From: a virus
IMG/VR virus record: IMGVR_UViG_3300042352_000165
Coordinates: 1-22,346 of that record
Length of the DNA stretch: 22,346 nt
Direction: 5' to 3' (one strand)
Both the position numbers and the translations under genes were made by a program. The stretch's first letter is position 1. Each line of letters opens with the position of its first letter. Of this stretch, positions 1 through 6,904 are shown one piece after another. The notes beneath the pieces were generated by a model. That model did not search any database. It worked only from the letters and a program-made list of their open reading frames with translations, and was not told where the DNA came from.

Positions 1-56
1 ATCCTCCTACAACTTGCAGTCTTTGGTGAAATAGTTTACGGATAAAGGAGCAGCAT
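1..56. promoter_or_regulatory. probable divergent intergenic region
   Basis: Read on the minus strand, positions 2-8 give a strong Shine-Dalgarno sequence (AGGAGGA), so a leftward gene probably starts just outside the window. On the plus strand, positions 46-50 (AGGAG) form the ribosome-binding site of the gene at 57. The interval therefore appears to lie between two divergent genes and should hold promoters for both. A TTGCAG at 14-19 could be a -35 element, but no convincing -10 follows it. The divergent reading depends on a gene that is not visible here. Confidence 0.4.
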
Positions 57-281
57 ATGAGTGGCAATAAAGACTTGAATCTATTAAAGAAACAAGCAGA
101 GAAACAAGGATGGGAGGTAGGCTTAACTAAGAGCGGGCATTACCGATGGATATCTCCTACAGGTAAGTCCGTGTTCTGTTCTAAGACCCCATCCGATTGG
201 CGTACAATACTTAACTTTAAAAGTGAATTGCGTTCTTTAGGGTTCATTGAAGTAACCAAACAAAAAGGAAAAAAGAAATGA
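57..281 (+). CDS. small HicA-like (dsRBD-fold) protein
   Basis: A 74-residue basic protein. The ATG at 57 is preceded by AAAGGAG with good spacing. The pattern of an N-terminal helix (LLKKQAEKQGW), a strand pair around SGHYRW (His28) with PTG, then SKTPSDWR and a final helix resembles the small double-stranded-RNA-binding-like fold of HicA mRNA interferases, where a Gly-x-His is catalytic. Related short proteins are common in actinobacteriophages. No HicB-type antitoxin is visible. Its stop overlaps the ATG of the WhiB gene (ATGA at 278-281), so the two are translationally coupled. It may equally be an RNA- or DNA-binding regulator without toxin activity. The gene is well supported; the function is tentative. 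Confidence 0.6.
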   Translation: MSGNKDLNLLKKQAEKQGWEVGLTKSGHYRWISPTGKSVFCSKTPSDWRTILNFKSELRSLGFIEVTKQKGKKK

Positions 282-505
282 TAAACATTGATGACGCAGC
301 CTGTGCTAAAGAAGACCCTGGGTTATTCTTTCCTGATGCTGGTAAAGGATACGCAGCTAAAGTAAAGGAAGCCAAACGCATCTGTGGTACCTGCCCTATT
401 GAATCTAAGTGCCTAGCTGAGGCTATCAAGAACAATGAAGAGTACGGCATCTGGGGTGGCACTACAGAAAATGAACGTAAGCAATTAATACTACGAATCA
501 AGTAA
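278..505 (+). CDS. WhiB-family transcriptional regulator (short)
   Basis: A 75-residue WhiB-like protein, a 4Fe-4S transcription factor that in actinobacteria works by binding the primary sigma factor. The four cluster cysteines are visible as C9, C36, C39 and C45 (C-x26-C-x2-C-x5-C), followed by the GIWGG turn at 57-61 and a short basic tail. The tail is too short for a full AT-hook, so it may act mainly through sigma-factor contact. AAGGA lies 8 nt before the start, and the ATG overlaps the preceding stop. Phage WhiB proteins can interfere with host WhiB regulators (known for mycobacteriophage TM4); whether this one does is inference. It lies on the strand opposite to the rest of the window. 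Confidence 0.93.
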   Translation: MINIDDAACAKEDPGLFFPDAGKGYAAKVKEAKRICGTCPIESKCLAEAIKNNEEYGIWGGTTENERKQLILRIK

Positions 506-511
506 AGGTAA

Positions 512-538
512 AGGCCCCTGCTATTGCGGCAGGGGCCT
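512..538. terminator. hairpin between convergent genes
   Basis: A perfect 10-bp inverted repeat (AGGCCCCTGC at 512-521 pairing with 529-538) with a 7-nt loop. It lies just after the whiB stop (505) and before the end of the minus-strand gene at 557. There is no strong T-run on either side, so it is a strong hairpin rather than a textbook intrinsic terminator. Its position suits a bidirectional terminator separating opposing transcripts. Confidence 0.75.
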
Positions 539-556
539 CCAACACAAACAATACTA

Positions 557-763
557 CTAAGGCTTCTCTACGTTAATACGATGCATAGTAATGTTTTTTA
601 CTGCGCGTACATCTGAGTTTTGCCAAGTCCAGCATTGCCCGTCTTCGTCACTAAAGCAAACCCACTGAAGGTTATGCTCTGGTCCCATGTCAATCAAGAA
701 ATGGGCCAGGGCAGAACCTTTAGGTGTCTCTAGTGGCAAAGGCGGGTTCAACTGGATAATCAT
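557..763 (-). CDS. conserved phage protein downstream of the reductase
   Basis: A 68-residue acidic protein with no recognised domain. It has a Pro-rich start (PPLPLETPKG), then an ALAHFLIDMGPEH segment and a short aromatic strand (WVCFSDEDGQCWTW), and looks like a compact alpha/beta fold. Proteins of this pattern occur in actinobacteriophages, but I know no function for them. Its ATG shares one base with the reductase stop (TAATG at 761-765) and has AAGGA 9 nt upstream, so it is probably co-translated with the reductase. A role tied to nucleotide metabolism is only guilt by association. Confidence 0.8.
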   Translation of the reverse strand: MIIQLNPPLPLETPKGSALAHFLIDMGPEHNLQWVCFSDEDGQCWTWQNSDVRAVKNITMHRINVEKP

Positions 764-2808
764 TACTGATTGTCCTTAATCAACTTAATCTCGCAAGCGT
801 CAGTTGTGCAGTACGCTTCACCGATAGCCTCTGACCCCATACCAGCGTAAACACCAGCAAAGTCAATAGGGAACAACTGCATAGCATACTCGTCATATTC
901 GGCCTCACTAATCTGAGTGTAAGGCATCTGCGGATAAACAGTATTTCCCATTGGCAAGAACGACACAGTCTTAAGTTGACCATCGTGCATGTGCAGTACA
1001 GTCTCGACGTGGTCTGACTCTTTTTCTGCATCAAAGGTAACAGTTACAGACACAGAGTTGTCTGACCAATACCGTTGAGCAATTACCGCCAAGTTCATCT
1101 TTTCAAAGATGGTTACATCCTTTTCCGCACGCTCAGCAAGTGACTTGATAGGGAAGAACACTACAGAGGTAGTGTCGGGAGATTCAGACGCAGGCTCAAC
1201 ACGGTAGTTAGCCATCTTGAACAGAGGCAACATAGCATCGTTGTTAGCAAAACGAATTGCACGAAGGAAGTACTTACCGCCAGCAGTCCAGTGAACGCCA
1301 GGCGATTCACCTGCAAGAATGCTTACAGTGCCAGAAGGCTTCACAGTAGTCATCTTTACAGACTCGCGAATACCTAGCCACTCAGAGTATGACACGTCAT
1401 ACTTCTTTACAGTTGCGTATCCTTCATTCATCCAAGTACGAAGCTCTGGCAATCCTTTAAGGTCAGCAAAGTTTGCCACACCCGACACCGAGGTACCAAT
1501 GCGACGATTGCGCTGCATGATTGCGTTAGTCTCTTCCCAATGCGTAGGGAGTAGTGTAACTGTTTTGGCATAAAGGTATGCGAACTTCAACGTACGCTTG
1601 AAATCTTCGAGGGAGTCGTGTCGATTCAGGTAGGTTTCTACTAGTGTACACATCTCAAAAGATTCCAACGACTGCTCCGCGCAAGGGTTGTATCCTACAA
1701 CGCGGTGGTCCTTGTTGTTAGGCTCGTCAATCAAACGCCCATACTTGCGGCTCATATCCATCCAGATAACTCCAGGCTCACCATTACGGACAATACCATC
1801 CACAATAGGACTGAAATCTGTTCCTACAGATACTTCTACCGAGTTATTGGACATCCATGCCCAACCAGGGGCCTCTGCATCATACGAGTTGCGCTCAGGA
1901 AAACGCTCGGCGTTCTTCAGATTAAGGAAATCCTGGTCGTCAATTCGACCAATCAACAACTCTGCCGAACGGCGCACGTTACCGCTTACAACACAAACAC
2001 CAATCAGGTTACCGATGTCTGCGATATCCTTGCGTGTTACCTGCTCGCCCTTACGACCATCAAACATTTTGCGGATGGCACCGTGCAACTTAAACAATGG
2101 CTCTGGTCCCGACGCTGTTCCACCAAATGTTTTAATTGGTGTTCCATACGGGCGAATCTGGTCGTAATTAAATTCCAAAATCTTTTGTTCTGGTTTCAAA
2201 TACGAGTTAATCAACGCTACCGTTGACTCCTGCCATCCTTCACGGGTGTCTGGAATATCATACTCCTGAAATCCTGACGGAGCGTAGATTTCAAATCCTT
2301 TATCCGCTCCTTTATCGTCAAATCCGACGCCCACACCCAACATCGATGCTTCCATCAAAAACGCAAATGGCTTCGCAGGGTTCTGTTTGGTCATTTCGTT
2401 TGTGCTAACGAACGCACAGTTCTGCAACGCTGCACTGTTCTTCTGTTCGTTAACAATAGGTGTGCCCATAACCCACAACCCACGACCTGGCGGTGTCCAC
2501 TTCAGCTGGAATAGTCTTTCGAACGCTTCCTTTGCGCTCGCTGCTGCTTTGGCATCGCTCCACGGCAAACGGTTTGCTTTGGCATGGTCCTTCTGCAACG
2601 AATACATACCGTTGATTACACGCTCACAAACGTCTGACCATGTTTCTTTTGTTCCGTCTTCTTTCAAACGGCTGTACGTGCGTAGGAATGTAATTTCACC
2701 TACTGAGTTTCCCGCAACGTCGGTGTAACCAAATGGGGCTTTTTTGTCCCTGTATCCTGCTACAAAATCTTCTGCTAAACGAAATGAAAAATTAGTCATA
2801 ACCACCAT
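763..2808 (-). CDS. nrdJ: adenosylcobalamin-dependent ribonucleoside-triphosphate reductase (class II)
   Basis: Reduces ribonucleoside triphosphates to deoxynucleotides, using a thiyl radical generated from coenzyme B12. The catalytic set of the monomeric Lactobacillus leichmannii enzyme can be traced: C131 (in QNCAF) and C387 as the redox pair, C376-x-E378 in NPCAE as the radical cysteine and its glutamate, with the C376-x10-C387 spacing kept. The PSGTVSILAGESPGVH segment lies at 491-506, and the swinging tail pair C667-x4-C672 is near the C-terminus. At 681 residues it is somewhat shorter than the roughly 740-residue reference. The start is ambiguous: ATG 2808 lacks a clear ribosome-binding site, and an in-frame ATG at 2799 follows GGTGG. 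It needs no second subunit or oxygen, but depends on host cobalamin. Confidence 0.93.
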   Translation of the reverse strand: MVVMTNFSFRLAEDFVAGYRDKKAPFGYTDVAGNSVGEITFLRTYSRLKEDGTKETWSDVCERVINGMYSLQKDHAKANRLPWSDAKAAASAKEAFERLFQLKWTPPGRGLWVMGTPIVNEQKNSAALQNCAFVSTNEMTKQNPAKPFAFLMEASMLGVGVGFDDKGADKGFEIYAPSGFQEYDIPDTREGWQESTVALINSYLKPEQKILEFNYDQIRPYGTPIKTFGGTASGPEPLFKLHGAIRKMFDGRKGEQVTRKDIADIGNLIGVCVVSGNVRRSAELLIGRIDDQDFLNLKNAERFPERNSYDAEAPGWAWMSNNSVEVSVGTDFSPIVDGIVRNGEPGVIWMDMSRKYGRLIDEPNNKDHRVVGYNPCAEQSLESFEMCTLVETYLNRHDSLEDFKRTLKFAYLYAKTVTLLPTHWEETNAIMQRNRRIGTSVSGVANFADLKGLPELRTWMNEGYATVKKYDVSYSEWLGIRESVKMTTVKPSGTVSILAGESPGVHWTAGGKYFLRAIRFANNDAMLPLFKMANYRVEPASESPDTTSVVFFPIKSLAERAEKDVTIFEKMNLAVIAQRYWSDNSVSVTVTFDAEKESDHVETVLHMHDGQLKTVSFLPMGNTVYPQMPYTQISEAEYDEYAMQLFPIDFAGVYAGMGSEAIGEAYCTTDACEIKLIKDNQ

Positions 2809-2960
2809 CTTTGAATTGAATGAAATACCCCGACTTGGGGACTTCTATTATCGCTGGTTTTAGCTTACTATGCTTCTACTAATTTAGTCAACTCGGCAAA
2901 TACTATTAATCTTTTTGCGTCCGACACGATTCATGTCCTACATACTGCTGTTATCAGATA
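2809..2960 (-). promoter_or_regulatory. intergenic leader upstream of the reductase; candidate promoter
   Basis: One of the few gaps on the minus strand, 152 nt long. On that strand TTGACT (2886-2891) resembles a -35 element. Candidate -10 hexamers are TAGTAA at 15 nt (2865-2870) or TAAGCT at 18 nt; neither is close to consensus. A small CCCC/GGGG hairpin with a G-T pair lies at about 2829-2841, inside the would-be leader. No cobalamin-riboswitch core was recognised. The gap and the -35-like element suggest the reductase has its own promoter. Confidence 0.35.
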
Positions 2961-4457
2961 CTACTTTTCCAACGAATCACGGATAATCACGGTGGTTTGT
3001 TCCTCGTTTAATGGCTTTTCCATCTCCTTTAGCGCCTGTGCTCGGTCACCAAAAATGGCGCTCAACACTCCTCCCGACGCTTGGCGGCTAGCGGTAATCT
3101 GAACAAACTCTTTACTGCTCTCTAGGTCCTTTACGGATGCCACCAACTTCATCAATCGGTCCATCTCTTGGGATGTATTTGGGTCTGCGTAACCGCCGTT
3201 CAATTCTTCTGCAAACCGCATAAATGCTACTCTCTGGCCTTGCATCTCAATGATTGCGGTCAACAATCCCTTCAACTGGTCCTTCGTCTTAACCTCGATT
3301 GGGAGGTTAAACGCACACGTGTTTGCGGGCTTGAATGCTGGGCAATTTGCGGCTACAAAACAGGTGTCGCACTGTCTTAAACTGCCACTATTGGACTGTA
3401 CAACGGGTACTTCTTTCAGTACATCACGACCGTCTTCCTGCTCTACTACGGTCTTCATTTGGTACCCCAAAACAGGCATAGAAATGACCTCATTTGGGTC
3501 TCTTTGGACTACTTCTGCGCGTTCAACTTTCCGCACTTCGGTACCGCTGTTATTAGAAAGGTACCCGTCCATTTCCATCAAACCTGTGTATAGGGTGTCA
3601 TCACTGTTATCAGATACTTTGTCTCCAATAATCAGTTTTAGGTCTGGTTTGTCCTTGTCCATTTTGCTCTCTAACTGTAAATACGACCACACTGCGACCT
3701 TCGTCGACTCTAACGTGTCGTCTCCAATAAACTTACTGAAATCTAATCCTGCCTTTTCTACGGTATTTTTATACCGTAAACGGGCTTGGTCCTTCATCTT
3801 TTTTGGGTATCTTACTAACTTTGAACCATCCCAAATGATGGTTTCTCCACGCCTCATCGGTGACAACCACGACAACGTACTGGCAGTTTCAAACGGAATC
3901 TGCCTCAAATTGTCAGGTTTAGCTGTGGCTAATGCGTGAAACTTTGTTCCGTTAACTCGTTGTAGGTTTCTAATTGTTCCCGACAAATTAGTTACGGACT
4001 CAATTGTATCTCCTGGAATTGCCACGTTTTCGTACTCGGATGACCACTCACGCAACAACGCCTGGTTGTACGTCCCGTTCCAAACAACCCACATCTTTGG
4101 GTCGTTTTCAAACGCTGCTCGCTGGTTTTTAATCCAGTTTAATCCTAAAACCTGTGAATCAAACTCAACCCAACCTTCAATTCGGTCGTAATTTAGTGCG
4201 ATAAACTCTTCGTAATCTGCGGCGTAGTTCTCTAGTTCACTGATTGACCACCCAGCTTTGTCCGCTTGTACGGAACCTGAATCAACCCACACCTTCATCT
4301 CTGGTAGGAAATGCTCTCCTACTAAATACGCTTTGGTCTTTGGCAACCCACGTTTGCGTAGGCCCCAATACGACAACATAACGTTGTTCGCCCCTGCTCG
4401 CTCCAACAACGTGCGATTGCTTGGTACTTCTACTCCTCCAAACAGAATGCTACTCAA
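2961..4457 (-). CDS. two-domain protein: TGT/DpdA-like barrel plus Cys-cluster domain
   Basis: A 498-residue protein. Residues about 1-260 resemble the TIM-barrel of tRNA-guanine transglycosylases and phage DNA 7-deazaguanine transglycosylases (DpdA): WVDSGS at 57-62 matches the DSGG loop, VEFD at 97-100 is a plausible strand end, and FHALATAKPDNLRQIPF at 173-189 resembles the GxGxP segment. The following ETASTLSW (190-197) has Ala where related proteins usually carry an Asp-containing SVDSTSW-type motif. A separate C-terminal domain has C363-x2-C366-x5-C372-x8-C381, then helices ending in a QASGGVLSAIFG segment. The start is TTG, overlapping the previous gene by 8 nt, with GAGG 9 nt upstream. 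The enzyme assignment rests on motif resemblance by eye. It could be a catalytically altered relative or an unrelated phage family. Confidence 0.45.
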   Translation of the reverse strand: MSSILFGGVEVPSNRTLLERAGANNVMLSYWGLRKRGLPKTKAYLVGEHFLPEMKVWVDSGSVQADKAGWSISELENYAADYEEFIALNYDRIEGWVEFDSQVLGLNWIKNQRAAFENDPKMWVVWNGTYNQALLREWSSEYENVAIPGDTIESVTNLSGTIRNLQRVNGTKFHALATAKPDNLRQIPFETASTLSWLSPMRRGETIIWDGSKLVRYPKKMKDQARLRYKNTVEKAGLDFSKFIGDDTLESTKVAVWSYLQLESKMDKDKPDLKLIIGDKVSDNSDDTLYTGLMEMDGYLSNNSGTEVRKVERAEVVQRDPNEVISMPVLGYQMKTVVEQEDGRDVLKEVPVVQSNSGSLRQCDTCFVAANCPAFKPANTCAFNLPIEVKTKDQLKGLLTAIIEMQGQRVAFMRFAEELNGGYADPNTSQEMDRLMKLVASVKDLESSKEFVQITASRQASGGVLSAIFGDRAQALKEMEKPLNEEQTTVIIRDSLEK

Positions 4458-4935
4458 AATTTAACGCCTCTGTACGGGACAATCGCGCGTCGTTTGTTCT
4501 TAGTTCATTTTGTTTGTTAATTGCCTGTTCAATTTCTCCCCACGTGCGCACCTTGCGTGGTGCATCTGGTCGAAATTCTACACGGGTGTAGGATGGTACG
4601 CCAAACATTACGGAGGGTATTCCTTGGTTAAATGCGTGTGCCCACATCGATGGGTTGTTTGTAATAAACAAGTCTACTGCGCCACGTGACCTACACACGT
4701 TCAGCTGCCTAGGAACCAGTTCCTCTGTTGCCAATCCTACTGATGAGTCAACAATTCGGTCAAAATCTACCACCTTGTTTACATCTAACCAATATTTGGT
4801 TTCTTTTTCTGATGACGGGGATAGCAGGGTCAACTTGTTGTACACGCTCAGTGTACCAACCATTACGATACCAGTAGCGATTGGTTCGTCATTGTGGCCT
4901 CGTAATACTCCGTCTAAATCTACGACTATATGCAT
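4450..4935 (-). CDS. HAD-superfamily-like protein
   Basis: A 161-residue protein starting MHIVVDLDGVL. D6-x-D8-G is the phosphorylated-nucleophile motif I of HAD phosphatases. TLLSPS at about 35-40 could serve as the motif II Ser/Thr strand. A later hydrophobic strand (LFITNN) precedes a GIPSVMFGVPSY segment, as in short, cap-less phage HAD proteins. Later acidic motifs are not obvious, so activity is uncertain. AGGA lies 7 nt before the ATG. The stop overlaps the TTG start of the TGT-like gene. Related phage proteins include deoxynucleotidases and polynucleotide 3'-phosphatases; the substrate here is unknown. Confidence 0.6.
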   Translation of the reverse strand: MHIVVDLDGVLRGHNDEPIATGIVMVGTLSVYNKLTLLSPSSEKETKYWLDVNKVVDFDRIVDSSVGLATEELVPRQLNVCRSRGAVDLFITNNPSMWAHAFNQGIPSVMFGVPSYTRVEFRPDAPRKVRTWGEIEQAINKQNELRTNDARLSRTEALNFE

Positions 4936-4944
4936 GTTTTAATC

Positions 4945-5037
4945 CTAGTAACTATCGTCGAAACAATCACACTTACAATTATCTTTTGTACAAATATCTT
5001 GGTACAGTTCGTGACCGCATTTGATGCAAGTTTGCAC
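4945..5037 (-). CDS. cysteine-rich zinc-ribbon microprotein (30 aa)
   Basis: A 30-residue reading frame with a GTG start at 5037 sharing one base with the preceding TAG stop (TAGTG), and AGGA 7 nt upstream. It contains six cysteines: C4-x2-C7 followed by GHE, then C16, C21, C23 and C25, ending in an acidic FDDSY tail. That content suggests one small zinc site. The stop at 4945 is followed 9 nt later by the HAD ATG. The exact overlap, good ribosome-binding site and regular cysteine pattern argue that it is real despite its size. It may be a zinc-binding adaptor; no function is known. Confidence 0.72.
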   Translation of the reverse strand: MQTCIKCGHELYQDICTKDNCKCDCFDDSY

Positions 5038-5912
5038 TATTTATTCCTATATGTTGCTGCTCGTCTAATTAATGTTGATGCGTCTGGCAGTTCTACGCCG
5101 TACTCGTCGGACTGCAATGTTTGCTTTGCGTGTTCCTTTATCGAACGTAATTTTGATATTGCGCCGCTGCGCTTGGCGGCTTGCCATCTGTAGTTGTGGA
5201 AATCTGCGTAACCCTGTCCTGTAGGAGAAAACGCTAAACTTCTGTTCTCGTGTATCTCATCGTACAACGCTGTTCCTTGCGCTGCGGCGGCCTCGAGCTT
5301 AACCTCTGCATTACGTCTTGTGGCGTCAGATGTAGTTAGTTTGTAATCCTGTAATGCTGCCTGATAACGGTTGTAGGACTGGTTAGCTCCTACGGTGTCT
5401 GATTCTATTACGCTATCCCACTCTGGATTACTTGGCGGCTGCTGCGATGGGTCTGGCGTCACTGTCCACTCGTCATACTTTAAATCATATGCGGCGTATG
5501 GCCGAATCTGTCTGATGTCAGGAGTGACTAGCGCATAAAACGTTAACTCAAATCCGTTCCAGTCTTCAGTTTTTTTCTGCAACTTCTCGCTGAAATGCTC
5601 GTTTAGTTCGTCAGCAATCTCTTTGTCTAGGAGTCCCGAATACTCTGGGTTTGCTTTACGAAACTGTACAAAATCAATTCCTACTAAACAGTCTAAATCC
5701 TTTGGCTGTCTGTCGGCTGACCACTGGTACGAAACTCCTGAACCAGCTAGCCATGCGTGGGCCCACAACTCTTGATGCCTGTACGACAGGCCCATTGAAT
5801 CGTGCAAAAGTGTTTGGATACCAGAACGCACCCACGCCTTCAGCTGACGTCCCTCAAATAGAGTAGGGTCAAGTGTAGGCGCAGGTGCGCTGAAATATGA
5901 TGTACTGGTCAT
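5037..5912 (-). CDS. nucleotidyltransferase-fold protein
   Basis: A 291-residue protein. AWLAGSG followed by PKDLDCLVGID (G57, S58, D72, D74, with D80 nearby) fits the G-S-x(9-13)-D-h-D signature of the polymerase-beta-type nucleotidyltransferase fold. An FELTFYALVTPDIRQIRPYA segment around 120-140 could supply the third-carboxylate strand. A helical tail carries GQGYADFHNYRWQAAKRSG, a motif I associate with phage nucleotidyltransferase-like proteins. The only ATG has its AGGAG just 1-2 nt upstream, unusually close, with an in-frame stop shortly before. Substrate (nucleotide, tRNA or protein) cannot be told. It is the first gene of an overlapped set with the microprotein, the HAD-like and the TGT-like genes. 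Confidence 0.65.
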   Translation of the reverse strand: MTSTSYFSAPAPTLDPTLFEGRQLKAWVRSGIQTLLHDSMGLSYRHQELWAHAWLAGSGVSYQWSADRQPKDLDCLVGIDFVQFRKANPEYSGLLDKEIADELNEHFSEKLQKKTEDWNGFELTFYALVTPDIRQIRPYAAYDLKYDEWTVTPDPSQQPPSNPEWDSVIESDTVGANQSYNRYQAALQDYKLTTSDATRRNAEVKLEAAAAQGTALYDEIHENRSLAFSPTGQGYADFHNYRWQAAKRSGAISKLRSIKEHAKQTLQSDEYGVELPDASTLIRRAATYRNK

Positions 5913-5928
5913 ACTCCTAGTTTACTGC

Positions 5929-6204
5929 TTATGCAGGTTCCTGTGGTGTAATCCCGCGTTCTTTTAGCTTTTCCTTAACTACATCGGGGATTGCTGGTGT
6001 AGTAGGATTCAACGCGTTAACCAACCGCTCAATGAGCATCTGCGCGTCAATTTCCTTGAGGATAGCTTGCAACGTGGTGTACACATCAAACGTTGTTGCC
6101 TGGCGTTTTGCTGGAAATACTTCACCAGTCTGCTCCAAACTTACGGAGAATGTTCCGTCAGTATTGCATACTACAGTGAAAACTGTTTCGATTTCTTTTT
6201 CCAT
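5929..6204 (-). CDS. hypothetical protein (91 aa)
   Basis: Unrecognised acidic protein. The first 30 residues look like a beta hairpin (EIETVFTVVCNTDGTFSVSLE), followed by a long predicted helix (VYTTLQAILKEIDAQMLIERLV) and a Pro-rich, flexible C-terminus. A strong AGGAG lies 6 nt before the ATG, in a leader (GGAGCAAATATG) identical to that of the gene starting at 7128. It is 9 nt downstream of the 41-residue basic protein and ahead of the nucleotidyltransferase-like gene. Confidence 0.75.
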   Translation of the reverse strand: MEKEIETVFTVVCNTDGTFSVSLEQTGEVFPAKRQATTFDVYTTLQAILKEIDAQMLIERLVNALNPTTPAIPDVVKEKLKERGITPQEPA

Positions 6205-6212
6205 ATTTGCTC

Positions 6213-6338
6213 CTACTTATTTACTAGACGACGCTTAACTGCGTCGAATACTTTTGGCCGCTTCTTGTTTGCTTTACCATTTTGGCGGTCGCTTGTTGAT
6301 TTTGATGGGGCTGGTGAGCCGCCTTTTCCTTTTGCCAT
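6213..6338 (-). CDS. small very basic protein (41 aa)
   Basis: A short frame with ATG at 6338 preceded by AAGGA at a good distance, filling the gap between the genes at 6347 and 6204. The product is about one-third Lys/Arg: MAKGKGGSPAPSKS, then a Lys-rich middle (NGKANKKRPK) and FDAVKRRLVNK. It has the character of a small nucleic-acid-binding or disordered charge-neutralising peptide. The stop (6213) overlaps the ribosome-binding region of the next gene. No family was recognised; reality rests on signal, spacing and composition. Confidence 0.65.
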   Translation of the reverse strand: MAKGKGGSPAPSKSTSDRQNGKANKKRPKVFDAVKRRLVNK

Positions 6339-6346
6339 TCTATTCC

Positions 6347-6904
6347 TTAATCGTACATTCCCATAATTTGCCTACGACGCTGAACAACCACTGAGTGGTA
6401 CGGACAGAAGTGGCAGGTAAACACCTTTGGTCCTTCTAGATGTTCAGGTTTTGGTAAACCTAAATCGCCACGTTCCTTTGCCGTGTCTGGCAACAGGCGT
6501 TTAGAAGGGGACTCGTAATCATCACAGTTCACCTTTGGCTGGTTGTGCCTTGACCAACAATCCATTGCGTCTTCAGAAAACTGCATCTTAGTCTCATAGA
6601 AGTTCTTCTCAGGAGAGATTTCATCTAGACCACGTGAGCCTCCCTGACGCAGCTGTTCAAGGATTTCTGCTTTGTCTTTACCGTTTGCCCATACTTTAAC
6701 TGGTACTTTAAACAGTTTACCCTTGTGTTCCTCACCAGAAGGAAACTTGTGCTTCTCTAGTGAGATTTCCAACAGATAATCAAAGTTTGATGGGCCTTCG
6801 TAGTCTGGTAGTTCTTCAATTGTTTCACACACCAGACACACGAGTAGACGGATTACTGGTCCGTCAATAGGTTTGCTGCCAATTACTGGCCTAAATTCTG
6901 TCAT
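6347..6904 (-). CDS. conserved phage protein with two CxxC pairs
   Basis: A 185-residue protein of unknown function. C23-x2-C26 lies in a hydrophobic strand near the N-terminus (LLVCLVCETIEEL), and C164-x2-C167 near the C-terminus (FTCHFCPYHS); C116 and C127 lie between. The two pairs could form one zinc site or, less likely, an Fe-S site. The C-terminus is basic (VVVQRRRQIMGMYD). The ATG shares one base with the preceding stop (TAATG at 6902-6906). A nucleic-acid-related role would fit but is not shown. Confidence 0.75.
   Translation of the reverse strand: MTEFRPVIGSKPIDGPVIRLLVCLVCETIEELPDYEGPSNFDYLLEISLEKHKFPSGEEHKGKLFKVPVKVWANGKDKAEILEQLRQGGSRGLDEISPEKNFYETKMQFSEDAMDCWSRHNQPKVNCDDYESPSKRLLPDTAKERGDLGLPKPEHLEGPKVFTCHFCPYHSVVVQRRRQIMGMYD

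Noticed and set aside
14-46. Possible plus-strand promoter (TTGCAG with a downstream AT-rich stretch)
   Set aside because: At 17-18 nt spacing the -10 candidates match consensus poorly, so a promoter cannot be called from sequence alone.
1688-2226. Two long plus-strand reading frames (159 and 173 aa) inside the reductase gene
   Set aside because: They are antisense to a gene with all catalytic motifs, lack good ribosome-binding sites, and their products resemble no family.
2809-2960. Cobalamin riboswitch before the B12-dependent reductase
   Set aside because: The leader is short and no conserved riboswitch core could be recognised; a plain promoter leader is more likely.
3250-3939. A 229-aa plus-strand frame
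   Set aside because: Antisense to the two-domain TGT-like gene, low-complexity Ser/Thr-rich product, no start signal. It is a shadow frame.
4930-5193. An 87-aa hydrophobic plus-strand frame that could look like a membrane protein
   Set aside because: It spans the microprotein gene and the end of the nucleotidyltransferase gene in antisense; the minus-strand reading has better signals.
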